Source: Drosophila persimilis
Taxonomy: Eukaryota; Arthropoda; Insecta; Diptera; Drosophilidae
Reading direction: 5' to 3'
NCBI RefSeq assembly: GCF_003286085.1
Contig: NW_020825294.1
Span: 13,104,501 to 13,168,500, forward strand
Length of the DNA stretch: 64,000 nt
In this document: positions 41,281-52,870 of the stretch, in pieces
Numbering within the stretch: the stretch's first letter is position 1
Layout of the letters: each line of letters starts with the position of its first letter
The notes under the pieces: generated by a model
The model's database searches: none
Seen by the model: only the letters and a program-made list of their open reading frames with translations
What the model was told of the DNA's origin: nothing
Position numbers and translations under genes: made by a program

Positions 41281-43620
41281 TAGTATCCACAGACTCGAAA
41301 AAGTCGAAGCAATGCAACGCAAGCAGTAAGAAAGTATCATAAGCACTGAGAGCGTAATAAAAATGATATAAGATAGCTAATAGCTTCAGAGCTAATAACA
41401 GCTGCTGCTCCGAACATACTTCCCGCCGGTTGAAAGACCAGGGCTATTTACAAGACCCTCAACGGGAAGGAGGCACAGCTTGTTGATAGCTCGACGAGTG
41501 GTTCCAGATAGGGTCCGCAGGACGGCAACTCGCACAGCGCCATCAGCTCCAGCGATGACTTCGATCACACGAGCTAAGTGTCACTTTAACGGCGGCAAGT
41601 TTTTGTCCTTGATACAAACGACGTCGTTGATCAGAATCGAATACTCCTCACTCCAACTCTTTGCCAGCAACCAAGTCAATTGAAGTTAAGACTCGTAACG
41701 TCTGGATCAGGAAACTACATCAGCGGACCACCGACTAAACAATTTTCGGTAATTAAGAATAGAGGACGAGATTTGATTACAGTAAAATAGTGAAGATCCC
41801 ACAGAGCGATAGAAAGGCGATAGTAGAAAGGACCGCAGTAGTCAATTCCAGTGACACTACAAGCAGGCATATCCTGTACTCGATCCTTCGGTAGGTCAGC
41901 CATGATGTGTTCCACAAGATGAGGTCTGGATAGGCCGCTTTACAGCAAGGCGCGAGCAACAGTTTTCATGCCGCGGATTAATGAGATTATATGATTAAAC
42001 GAAAATGTACGAAATCAGTGTGTGAAACACCTTAGCTGCAGAGCCGTCGAACATGATCCTCAGCTTTGTTGTGAAGCCGTCCTGATAATGATATGGCAAG
42101 ACATATTTGCACTTGTACCTATCTTCATTGGTCACCAGAAACATATGATCGAGGGACAGGTACTCCTTCATAAATGCCGAATATTGGGCTGCCATTAGCG
42201 ACGAGAAGTTGGGGCCGAGTGCCCGTCCAGGCGGTAATTTGTCCCACACACAACTTGAAGAAAAGTCCGGCTCCGAAAAGAGAATCAATACACTGCGGTC
42301 TGTGAAACGAAGGGTTAAGGTACATGCCAATTAGCAGTGCTAAAGGAGAAGCAAGGTGGATTGTTCACAATTTTCTGGGCAACATAGCCTAGTGATGCTA
42401 GTTGCTTAATCTGAAATCCACGATTTCAGAAGGAGATACACCGAGATACCTTCAGTTGAAAAGATAACATCTCCTATGCCAGAGATTGTGGTAAGTGATT
42501 TTGTTTTTCGAGCTAAACGAGTTCTATAAAATGCAATTGCGATTCCGAGTCCAACAGTGCAAGACATAGCAAGAAAGTTTCAGTGCTGTTTTTGACCAGT
42601 ACGACGACGGTGGCTAATCGAACAGGATCAGACGGACTCTGGGATATAAGAGCTTAAGGCAAGGAGACACACAATTTAACCATGGCGTTATGATTTGGCA
42701 AGTACAGCAGGGACCTGATTTACAATCTTTCACGTCACTTTCGTAGGTAATTAACGCATAGAAAGAGCCTCTTTATTTCCTTTTGACGATCATTCGGCAA
42801 TAATCCTTTGAACCGTTGACAACTGGCAATCATATGGTTTGTGCCCGGGTGCAACGCACAGGAAACGGGAGCGCACGCTGATGAATCAGTGATGATAATG
42901 GACTTTCTTTGTTGCAGAAAGGCAGATAATTTTTCTCAGGATGGAAGATGGTGATTTGACAAAGCTGCTTCCAATTTAGATTGAATCGCCCTGTCCAAAT
43001 TCTGACAAATTTCGTGGAGGATTATGCTATCCGCAATTTCTTCCTTGGTTGCCAGCGTTTGTAGTTAGCCTCTCCCATCTCCAACGAACTGAGACGCTCC
43101 GCTCAAACATGAGCGCAAATGCTGTAAATTCTCGATAGAAGTCAGCTCTGCTTCACTATTAATAATACTTTTAACATGGAATAGAAGCTTATCCACTCTG
43201 CATAGGCTCCGCTGAACTTGGGTAGCTGCAGCTGTGGCAAGCACGATCGATTGGCATGTATTTAATGCGTGGGCGTCTCTGAGAATGCTGGCTCAACTCA
43301 CGCTGTAGAATGGTTCTCAATGATAGGATGGACGAGTCGAATTTTCCAGGTATTTTGCTGGACATGAACTCAAAATTCGCTTCCTCCAAACTGGTGTGTG
43401 GCACAGCAATATTTGATTTCAGGTCCGCGAATGATTCCAATGGTCCTCACAAGTCATATTCATCCGTTTGACTCAGCTTTTCTCTATCCATCTCTGTGCG
43501 TATGAACTCTAGCCTATCAAAAATTGCTCTAGCCTTCAGCCTCATGAAGGAAATCTGAGATGCAGCGATCTGGGTTCTGGCTGCGTTCGCACTTACACTT
43601 TCACGAGGAGTGTATTAGTC
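41281..43620 (-). pseudogene. BEL/Pao retrotransposon remnant (gag-pol)
   Basis: Minus-strand order fits BEL/Pao. A gag-like block (PHTSLEEANFEFMSSKIPGKF, 43440-43189) comes first. Protease/RT pieces follow (RALGPNFSSLMAAQYSAFMKEY and YVLPYHYQDGFTTKLRIMFDGSA, 42250-42020), then integrase (ITGIDYCGPF-like near 41850) and the C-terminal motif LPPLKWHLARVIEV around 41590-41540. No frame exceeds about 110 codons and many stops intervene, so it is an old dead copy. Confidence 0.75.
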
Positions 43621-43689
43621 GATCACATTTAAATATAGTACAGTAGGTACATATATTTTTGTCAATTCAAAAATTTTAAGAGCAGAAAA

Positions 43690-43738
43690 AACGAGGGGGA
43701 ACGGTTCGAGTTGCTGCTGTGACCGCAACTCTGCATTT
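43690..43738 (-). mobile_element. DINE-1 3' tip fragment
   Basis: AACGAGGGGGAACG, then GAGTTGCTG...CCGCAACTCT is the reverse of the DINE-1 terminal hairpin and CCCCCTCGTT end. The rest of the element is absent: LINE E sequence starts immediately after. Confidence 0.7.
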
Positions 43739-46700
43739 ATGCTAGCTGTCCCGTCTATTCCGATCCCACCAGTGATCAGTTGTTCCGGACCTCCGGATAT
43801 TGCCACAGGTACTAGGCCTGTGGTGCCCAAAACAGTGGTGGGAGTCCCACGAAAACGACAAGTTTTTGTTTCACGGCTGGCCCCTGACCTCACAGCTAAT
43901 GATGTAATTGCTTTTATTTAAAGCAAACATTTTAACTTCTCTTATACCAGGGAGTTAGCCTCGTTTAAGATAAGCATCTCCGCAACTCAGTTTGGTGAAG
44001 GAGTTTAGGCTAAGAAGAAGAAGAGGCCCCCCATAACTCTTACAAATCATGCCAGTGTGCCAACGTCAACCTCAGCCTCAACTTCCTCATCTTCCCGTCC
44101 TGCTTCCACCCTTCCAAAAAACTAACTTCTCTTTTAGTAACCTATCAGAATGATAGAGTCTTGCGTATTAAACTCAGGGGGGCGGTACACAACTTTAAGA
44201 AAAGACCGTTCGACTCGACGTGCAGGAGAGGTTCTGATTGCAGTGGACTCTAACTTCACTTCACAGTCCTAGTTCAACAGGAACTGGAATTTCTGTGTGT
44301 AAAACTGATTCTTCCCGCTTTCGCTATATTCATTACTTGCTCGTATATTCCACCTTGTTGGGATATCTCTATATATGAGCAGCACTTGTGCGCTTTAACC
44401 GCTGTTTCTTCCTCGCTATCAGCTAAAGATCACATGAAAGTTCGTGGTGACTTCAATTTGCCAGGAACTGTTTGGTCTTCGGTAAACGAGTATAGTAACC
44501 TAGTTCCCATGTCACGACATGACTTTGTTGACGGCTTGATTGACCTGTCCTTGTCTCAAGTCAATCATGTGAAAAAAGTGTTGTTAACCTGAGCTCTTCC
44601 GCTCACTATACCTGAAGACGCCTACCATCCTACCTTCGACGTTTCGCTAGATATAGGACCATCTTGGTTCAACAAAGAGTTAGGCAGTCTAAAAAACTTG
44701 AAATCAAGACATTATACAAATTTTCAAGATGTTAGTTCTCCCACTTCTCACTCTCGCTATGTAATAGCTCGGTCAAACTTTTCAGTTCTTAATGCTTAAT
44801 GAACCACCTATCTCGATGCAGGATACGTTTTTCTCTGGGCCATAAACAGTTTAACTGCTTCGTAAACACCCATCCTCGCTATCATTTTGTAATACGTCGG
44901 CAAATAATGATCAGGCAATTGCCTATCTTTTTTCCCAGTTTTTCCAAACCACCTATTCTGAGGAAAGCTACTCTGGTCATCCATATCCATACGGTTTATA
45001 TAAGTCGTACGGCATTTTAGTCCCTTGTTAAATGAACGTTCTCTACTTCATGATCTATGACTAGCTATGCCGGTGTTCTCACCGAGTCCAGAAGGGGTTC
45101 CAGGCTGTGTAGTCAGGTACTGCGCCGAGGCACTGTCTGGACCCTTGATTAAACTATTTACCCTGTCTATCGATTCTTCTTGCTTCCCCCCGATCTGGAA
45201 GGAATCGTTTATAATTAGTTTTCATAAGAAAGGTAGCATGTCTCATGCAAAAAACTATATAAAAAACTATATCAAATTTATCCGCTATTCCTAAAATGTT
45301 TGAGAAAGTCTTAACTCCGCACTTGAAACACACAAGTCACTTGTATCTCAAACTCAGCATGGATTTATAAGGCGGTGATCAACCACCACGAATTTGTTAG
45401 AGTTTACCTCTTTCATTATTTACACCAACTTTAGTAAAACATTCGACTCTGTAAACATTTCCCTTTTAGCGCATAAACTTGACCTTTTAGGGTTTCCGCC
45501 CAACCTCCTGAGATGGATTTCTAGCTATCTTTGTTCTAGGTCTCACAGAGTCCTCTTCAAAAACTCCCTGTTGTTGAAGAATGACCATCTCTAGCAATGC
45601 ACGCATGTATTGACAGACATATGAGTATGTAGACGTATGTATGAGTGAGAGACGTAACGAAGCGACGTTCTCTTATCTCCCTTTTGTTTTCTATTTCGTT
45701 CGGTCTCTATCTGCCTGCGAGCAGAGCATTTTTTAGTCACAAATAAACCTTACATACAAGGTACATACGGTACAAGAACTTCCCTTGCAACGGCAGCGAA
45801 ATTCTGTCCAACACCTGTCTTTACCAGTAAAGGTTTCTTCGGGAGTACTACAGGGCAGCCATCTAGGCCCCTTACGCTTCACACTCTTTATTAATGACTT
45901 GCCTTCGGTATTAACATACTCTCAAGTAATTATGTATGCGGATGATGTTAAACTCTGTGTCCAGTACAAGGACATTTCATTTCATTCTCGCTTGCAATCC
46001 AATCTCAATAACTTTCAGTCATGATGATGTGCAAGCTTGTTACACCTTGATGCCTCGAAATGCAAAGTTATGATATTTCTTCGTTCTAGCCCCTTGTTGG
46101 CTTCCTATACACTATTTGGTGGTTATCTTGAGAGAATTACCTTAGTGGATGATCTTGGTGTTATATTAGACGCCAAGCTAAAGTTTTCTTATCACATTTT
46201 TACCATGGTAAATAAGGCCATGGGCGTGTTTGGTTTTATAATGAAGTGGTCAAAGGAATTTGACGATCCGTATATAGCAAAAGCCCTGTATACCTCGCTA
46301 GCTCGTCCGTTCTTAGAATACGGCTCCTGTATATGGTGCCATCAGTACAAAGTACATCAGGACCGTATAGAATCAGTACAGAAAAACTTTTTACTCTTTG
46401 CTCTGCGGGGCCTTAACTGGGATGCGGGTGTGAGACTCCTATCTTACTCTAGTAGACTGCTATTAGTAAACCTCCCATCCTTAGTTAACCGTGGGAAAAT
46501 GCTTGGTGTGATTTTTATGCACAACTTGATCAGGGGTGACATAGACAGCCCTGATCTGTCGAGCAGCACAAACTTCACGATTCCTAATAGACTCACTAGA
46601 AATTTTTTACCGTTGTTCCTTCCACTTTGTAGATCGAATTATTCCTTGCATGAACCGTTTAGGGTCTTATGCTCGGATTATAATTCCCTCTACCATATTA

Positions 46701-46896
46701 TACCCACCACTAATTCTCTTCCTCTTATTAAATTAATACTACGCGCGGCTGCGCTCCTCGGTCGGTTGGGCGGCAGGACGGCTGCGTTTTGCCTGGGACC
46801 CTCGCCTAACAGCCATCTGCTGGTGTCACACGGGCAACTTGACTGTGCATTAATTGCATCGCCTCTTGTAAGATGCAGTCATTGCACGTCAACGTC
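43739..46896 (+). mobile_element. LINE copy E, nearly full length, with solo LTR inside
   Basis: ORF1 remnant at 43739-44124 (VPRKRQVFVSRLAPDLTAND, then a Ser/Thr-rich tail). Endonuclease remnant at about 44150-44640 (CSYIPPCWDISIYEQHLCAL, GDFNLPGTVWSS). RT at 45070-46740: IWKESFIISFHKKGSMS, HGFIRRRSTT-like, QGSHLGPLRFTLFINDLP, YADD at 45936-45947, LEYGSCIWCHQYK. Frameshifts and stops occur throughout, though 46037-47026 is open. The 3' end shares the ~150-bp GTCGGTTGGGCGG tail of copies B and C and finishes with GTCAA-type repeats instead of poly(A), a CR1-like trait. It is the best template for the family's structure here. Confidence 0.85.
45572..45813. mobile_element. Solo LTR (242 bp) with 5-bp target duplication
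   Basis: TGTTGAAGAATGACC...CTGTCCAACA, flanked by CCTGT on both sides (45567-45571 and 45814-45818). It interrupts LINE E between motifs that are continuous in copy B (AACTCCCTCTCTTTACCAG), so the empty site is known. TG...CA ends and a 5-bp duplication fit Ty1/copia or BEL/Pao families. Internal sequence was lost by LTR-LTR recombination. Confidence 0.85.
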
Positions 46897-46900
46897 AATA

Positions 46901-47354
46901 TATACCCGATACTTAGTCAGTATGGTTCTCCCCGGACAAAAAGTGTGTGCGAGAGAGACAGAGCTGCATAGCCACAAATTAATTTCTTCTATTTGGCAAT
47001 GTGGTAGATGTGGTCATTATTTATAATTGTGCGTTTTTAGTTTTCTCGTATCTTCAATATTGTGGATGCCACATATTTTCGTTTTTTGTAGCAGTGACAT
47101 ATCACAGAAGTCTGGATCCAAAACATCGTTGCTCTAGCTCTTATAGTCTTTGAGCACTAGGCGCTAATAGGGACGGACAGACGGACGGACGGACAGACGG
47201 ACAGACAGACAGGGCTCAATCGACTCGACTATTGATGCTGATTAATAATTTATATACTTTATGGGGTCGAAAACGATTCCTTCTGGACGTTACACACATC
47301 GATTTTCACCACAAATCTAATATACCCCAATACTCATTTTGAGTATCGGGTATA
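46901..47354 (-). mobile_element. DINE-1, internally deleted copy
   Basis: Reverse orientation. It has the 3' subterminal ATACTTAGTCAGTATGG block at the left, the GTCT/GTCC microsatellite (as GACGGACGGACAGACAG at 47175-47210), and the TATACCCGATACTC tip at 47341-47354. The middle 500 bp and the terminal hairpin are missing. It abuts the end of LINE E. Confidence 0.88.
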
Positions 47355-47499
47355 AAAACTATGCCTGAGTTCTTACACGTAGTCGAAAATTATAACAAAA
47401 AAAAGTCGTAAATGATTTGGAAGGTATATAAAGTGTCTAACTTAATCCCATATCCCTCCGATCGTATGTTCTCTATATTTATCTCTTTCCTGTTCGCTC

Positions 47500-48345
47500 T
47501 ATGATCGACCATTAAGCTCCTCGCTGCGATGCTTGCGCATATGACCAGACAATCCGGCCGCCTGGCCCTATGCATAGGTATTTCCGCACAGCTTGTAAAC
47601 AAACTGGTTTGTATCCGAGTGCAGGAACTTGTGAGAGAAGGTTTCATTGCAGACATTGCACACATACGGCCGATCTGTCGATTGCGCAGGCCCAAATGAG
47701 ATGCGAATCGCTTATCGCACACCTTACACCCAAACCAGCACCCAGCTGTGAACGCGCAGCGTTTTCTTGTTGCGGCAGCTGTAGCCTCAGTTTTCAGAAT
47801 TGACGTTCTTCTCCCCCGTGTGGACTTTGGAGTAATTGCGCATGTGGCGCTTGGTGAAGACGGAACCCGTAGTCTGTTTCCACCTCGGGATCAACGTGCT
47901 GGCGTGCCATGTGCCGATCCAAAGTTTTCTGCTCCTGATAGGTCTTGTCACAGTGCGAGCAGGAATGTGGTTTCTTTGTCGTCGACTCGTCGAGATTGTC
48001 CAGATCTACGATTGTACAATCGTCGCCCTCTTGGTCGGACTCCTCATTGTGGTCCACTTTGGCAGAGCGCATTTGGCGCGAAGAATCGTTTGTGATTGCA
48101 TTGGAATTAGCCCATTTGAGAATGATCCTGCCAGGATCGGGATCATCGTTCTCCACATTCATCAGATATTCATATTCACTGTCACTGCCCAGGTAATCTT
48201 CATAATTATCATGTTCGATTTTGTGCCACGCAAAGGGGTTTATTTGTGGCTCAGTGGGAACTGGCGAGGCCTCCGACGGTTCTTGAACTCCTTCAGCTCT
48301 GCCCTGACCAGGCCGTTCTGCACAGCAGAAAGTCTTTAAACACAA
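47500..48345 (-). pseudogene. C2H2 zinc-finger protein gene fragment
   Basis: The longest open part (48345-47794) encodes an acidic region (EDYLGSDSEYEYLMNVENDD; DHNEESDQEGDDCTIVDLD) followed by one good finger, CSHCDKTYQEQKTLDRHMARQH. After a frameshift, broken fingers continue: CDKRFASHLGLRN near 47715, YVCNVCNETFSHKFLHSD near 47660, and LSGHMRKHRSEEL near 47540. Multiple frameshifts, a missing Cys/His in later fingers and no clear N-terminus make it a pseudogene. The acidic linker plus C2H2 array resembles ZAD-type Drosophila transcription factors, without a visible ZAD. Confidence 0.7.
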
Positions 48346-48775
48346 AGCTCTTCACTTCACAAAAGGCACAATCGATGCGAAAACTGCAAATTTGGTTTTA
48401 GTTAGACGGGACGATCCCCTTTCGTTCTCTTTTCCTTTGCAAATTGCGAGATTGGGAAGCAACGCGAACGTTTCTTTTTGAGTCCATATAATTAGGCAAC
48501 GCGTTAGCTCAGTCGAGTTCAAAATTTTTCTATGTACACTTTTGCGGCAACGAAGTGACGACCGAAAAACAAACCAAATGCACGAGCGAACGATTGAAAT
48601 TTTTCTCTGTTCCGAGCTCGAATTTTAGAGAGACCTAAATGCAGCCGAAAGAAGAGGCAAAGAAAACTAACGAACCACGCTTAGAACTCCATGCAGCTGA
48701 TCTCGACAGTGCGTTGTGCAGGCTGAAGCAGACGGCGAAAGAGAGGATCTTAAAGAGGATTTACATCCTATATAT
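48346..48775. other. Unassigned stretch
   Basis: Possibly the 5' flank of the zinc-finger fragment. No motif or repeat is recognised. Confidence 0.3.
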
Positions 48776-49168
48776 AGAGGTATATTAGAATTGTGATGAA
48801 ATTGGATGTGTGTAGCGCCCAGAAAGAAGCGTTTCCGACCCCATAAAGTAAATATATTCTTGATCAGCATCAATAGCCGAGTCGATTGAGTCATGTCTGT
48901 CTGTCCATCCCTATGAGCATCTAATGCTCAGAGACTATAGGCGATAGAGAAACGACATGTTGTATCCAGAGATACAACGATCGTACGAGATACGATCGGA
49001 TAATTGTTATAACCAAAATAGTCAAATCAATTTTTAGTGGCTACTGAACGACGTCCACGTGATAACTTATTTTCTGTCTCGCTCTATCACCCACTCTTTG
49101 TCGTGCAATGTTAGCGCCGTCCTGCGGAGGAGATTCGTCGCAGCATCTCACAACGTTCCCCCTCGTTT
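48776..49168 (+). mobile_element. DINE-1, short diverged copy
   Basis: Begins within GAGGTATATTAGAATTGTGATG, lacking the first tip bases. It keeps the TATTCTTGATCAGCATCAATAGCCGAGTCG block, a reduced GTCT run, and ends ATCTCACAACGTTCCCCCTCGTTT. The middle is deleted. Confidence 0.82.
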
Positions 49169-49218
49169 TAATTTGATTTGATTAACTAATTGGTTTAAAC
49201 ACGTTTAAGTCCACAGAG

Positions 49219-49235
49219 ATCACGTCGGGGTCACC
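49219..49235 (-). other. Primer-binding site, tRNA-Trp type
   Basis: The plus strand ATCACGTCGGGGTCACC equals the 3' end of insect tRNA-Trp except for the final A. The minus strand is the GGTGACCCCGACGTGAT site used by CsRn1-like Ty3/gypsy elements. An LTR should lie to the right; its far edge is not evident. Confidence 0.6.
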
Positions 49236-51150
49236 TAAAAGTTGGAAGCTACCGAGCTTTTTCGGCAGCTCTGACTCCACACTTACGAGTTTTATTCGTT
49301 GTTATTCTCCGTTGTTTAGTTTTAATTTAGTTTTGTTATTGTTCGATATTTTATATGCCATTTTTAGAGGCCTTGTCGGTAAACTTCGATTTTGTTGGCT
49401 TATGCGGGGAAGGGGGATTTTGGTTGGACAACCAACACAGACAGCGAGCTCTCTCAATTTTGTTTAAACTTGTCATGAGAGATGGGATAAACATAGAGAG
49501 AGACAGAAACCACAACCGCTAGTTACGATACAAAATTGTAGCTTTGCTTAACTCCGTTTTCTCGGTCTATATAAACTGGGTAGCTTTTTCTTACACTGCG
49601 GCTATATCCTCTAAGGACAGTGCTAAGAGTCGACATCGACATTCAGTATGCATGTACGAGATTTATAACAGTATTGCGTATAATATTACCTACCGGCTCT
49701 GTGAGGAAACTTCCACTCCTGGCTGTCATGGCAAATGGCTTTTGCAACGGAAAATCCCCTAGCATTTCCTATCGTGTATGTCACTTTTCTTGCCATTATT
49801 ATCTGGTTCTATTCGCTGAAAGCCATACATATATATATTTTGTAATTGACGTTTACCATCTTTATTAAACTCAGCGGCCCCATATTTCTTGCTATGGAAT
49901 CAAAGTGGTTTTTGTGATAAAAGTTGTTCGTATTGCAGGCTGCTGCTTCGACCTAAGTTATTTTCAGAAGTGTAAGTAGAAGCAGAATAATAAAACTTAC
50001 TGCAAGTTTTCAAACACTACTATGAGTATTGGGGGTCAAAAAAACAACAGCAACAAAAATTTCATTAACCAAAAACCGAGAAGAATCTACTTATGAATAC
50101 ATTTTTACTTGTTTTAATTCTTGCTTTCATAAACAATTTGAGTTTCTAACAGAATAAATTGGTAAAAAAAAAAAATTAAACAGTGTAACACTTTCTACCG
50201 CTAGCGGAAAGGCTAGAATTATATTCAGAGCGAAAATTTTCACCGGTCAAATCAGGGATAATTTTCGTATGGAAAAGATTTCAAATCCTGCCTGTATTTT
50301 GGTCAACCAAATCTTTTGCTGCTATTCGCCGAAAAGCTGCTTTTTTTGCTCAGATTCGAACAAATTATCGATTAATACTGGGCAAACAACCGATGGTATT
50401 TCCTGGGCAAGAGCGAAGTATAGAAATATCTCTCGTCGCAGAACAGGCACAGCGAAAATAGAGCAAAGCTATCGAGCACGCGCAAGAAATACAGGCTCCG
50501 ATTTTTACTTACTTTTGTTGCCAAGGGCAGGCGCTTAGCATCTTGTTCTTCAAAAAATCACTTCTAGTTCGGTTGCCCTGCGAATGTGATCTTTTCCGAC
50601 GATCAGCTTTGTCACCTTTCCCATGTCATATATGGATAGGCAGTACCTATCCACGTGCAGGCAGATGGGGTTGGGTCTCCCAGCCCGATATTAGTCAACA
50701 AATTCCTTAAATAATAGCCAGTGAAGCAGAGTAGCATAAATCCACCAATATTGTACGCTATTTGCACTGCACGCTCGGTATCGGCCATTCTTTCGCCTCT
50801 CTATCCACTTGCTTCCTTCCTGCAGTTCTCTCACGCTCTATGTATCGTTCGTTGTCGGCTTAGCTACCAATAGAACTGCTCTAGCGCTCTCCTTCTATTG
50901 CCCTTTTTCGTTCTCTCACTTTACAGAATTTCGTTTCGAGCTGATCTTCGTAGCCATCAAAATCACATCGTTGTTCATCGATCGTTCAAATACATACCAA
51001 TCTACATACAACCAACAACCCGTGGGACTAAAGATGCGATTCCAGAAGTTCTGATGGCAGAGCGCCTCAGAACAAGATATCCTCTGGGTTCTGAGAGGTA
51101 TGTAGCGCCACACCATATGAGTAGTCCGCTCTTAAATGGTAGACTAATAT
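49236..51150. other. Mostly unassigned; probable LTR remnant at the left
   Basis: 49236 to about 49600 is probably an LTR attached to the tRNA-Trp-type site. Beyond it no complete gene is seen. A short minus-strand frame from ATG 50788 (MADTERAVQIAYNIGGFMLL, then TGYYLRNLL) reads like a membrane segment but is frameshifted after 33 codons. Poly(A)/poly(T) runs occur at 50163. Confidence 0.35.
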
Positions 51151-51420
51151 GCGACGAAAATAAACTTTCTAAGAGAAAATACAAATACAACTACAATTAC
51201 TAATTACGAGACAGGTATATGAGTATTATTAATTTAACAAGAGGAAGGGAATTAGATGTGCATATAATCTGGTAGATGGAATTATAATCCGAGAATCAAA
51301 TTCTTTTGACCACCTTTTTATAAATCCATACACTCCTATGACCTAATTTACCATGGTAGAAATGTGTTCTGAAACTTTAACTTGGCGTTAATATTCTCAA
51401 GAGAACCACCGTTTAAATGT
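51151..51420 (-). mobile_element. LINE fragment, 3' region
   Basis: Diverged match to copy C: the 3' UTR part (GGTATATGAGTATTATTAATTTAACAAGAGG; GGTAGATGGAATTATAATCC) and the RT C-terminal part (TTTTGACCACCTTTTTATAAATCC; ACCATGGTAGAAATGTGTTC), with deletions between. It is an old copy of the same family. Confidence 0.7.
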
Positions 51421-52054
51421 AATAAGATGTGATTTATGACACCAAAGTGGCGACAATTTGATGTTCTGTAAGTGCCTAATTAAGGCCAGCTTAAAAATTA
51501 ATGACATTTTTGTTCTTGTATTTTATTTATTTTACGTTATGCTAGGACTTACGACTAGGGATGACAATATTATCTTAAATACGGGTTTCCACCACACTCG
51601 GGGCTCTCCCTGGGTGCGGCAGAGTTGGTGCTGTTGATTAGGAGCAAATTGACTTCAGCGTCTGCTTTGGCCCGACACTCCAATCCGCATGCTACGACTC
51701 GCCCTTCCCTGTTGGTTCCCGCCGGTTGATGTGGATCACCACTCAATTTGAAAGCACTCTGATGGACAGGCGATTTGGTCATGCATTGGGCCACTGCCGG
51801 CCCGATCCCACCATTTCGTCTGCCTCTTGCCCGTCCTCCTCTCAAAGAGCGGGCTACTTCTCCTCTCTGGGAGCCCACGGTTACATCGCGGGTATCCGGA
51901 CTGACCTTCGCCTTATCCGACTGGCCGCGCAGCCTTATCTGTCCGCGCCTCAGCCTTATCCGGCTGTACTTCAGCCGAACTCAGCCTGGTTCCTGAAAAA
52001 CCCATTTAAAATTTCCTCTGATGATGCCAAACTCCGCGCCGCACGCAGTGTCAA
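51421..52054. other. Unassigned, GC-rich in the middle
   Basis: 51570-52000 is GC-rich with open frames on both strands, the longest 102-111 codons. No motif is recognised; it may be a decayed LINE ORF1 or gag. Confidence 0.3.
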
Positions 52055-52324
52055 AATGTAAAAATGTCGAAGTTTTGAAATATTCTTGTAACAGTGACAT
52101 ATCACAGCAGTCCGGATATAAAATGTCGTTGCTCTTATAGTCTTTGAGCACTAGGCGCTGATAGGGACGAACAGACAGACAGGGCTGAATCGACTCGGCT
52201 ATTGATGCTGATCAAGAATATATATACTTTATGGCGTCGGAAACGATTCCTTCTGGACGTTACACACATCCATTTTCACCACAAATCGAATATACCCCTA
52301 TACTCATTTTTAGTATCAGGTATA
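52055..52324 (-). mobile_element. DINE-1 5' fragment
   Basis: Reverse copy of the first ~270 bp: TTTTGAAATATTCTTGTAACAGTGAC, CTCTTATAGTCTTTGAGCACTAGGCGC, GACAGACAG, CAAGAATATATATACTTTATGG and a tip decayed to GAGTATC. No 3' part is present. Confidence 0.82.
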
Positions 52325-52870
52325 AAAAAACAGGGACCGCAAATAAGAGTTATGAATGCAACTTTTATCTAAATAAATCAATGTGAAGGATATTTGTTAA
52401 ATATCTCCACTGTCGGGGCAAATATAATGCATAAGTATTTACATAAATATAAGTGTAAATATTCGGGGTCAGGGCTTATTTCTCTGAGTACAGTTACAAT
52501 ATCGATTAAACGACTTGAGATAAGATGAAAATGATACTTCCGCATTGCTATCGAATCTACTTTATAACTCAATGATTATCCTTTTTCGAAAAAAATATCC
52601 TATTTCGAAAAAAGGTTCAAAAAGCGGCAATCAAAATCAATTCCAAACAATTTTAAGAATTTTTTAAATATGGTGCCGGTCACACGTGATCGCGGTCGCA
52701 AGGGATATCCCCCAGAATCCTACAGCAGTTTCATAAATTTAAGCTACCTCTCCACCAATTTTCACCCAAATTGGTTTAGCCGTTCTTAACCTATAAATAT
52801 CGAAACTAACACGAATTTATTTTATATACATATATATGTACATAGATCTATCTATCTACATATCTATCTG

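Noticed and set aside
47836..48339. 167-codon plus-strand frame
   Set aside because: Antisense of the zinc-finger fragment; the finger and acidic domain are on the minus strand.
51570..52061. Possible gene in GC-rich island
   Set aside because: Frames open on both strands, no motif, no splice sites that extend them; left as unassigned.
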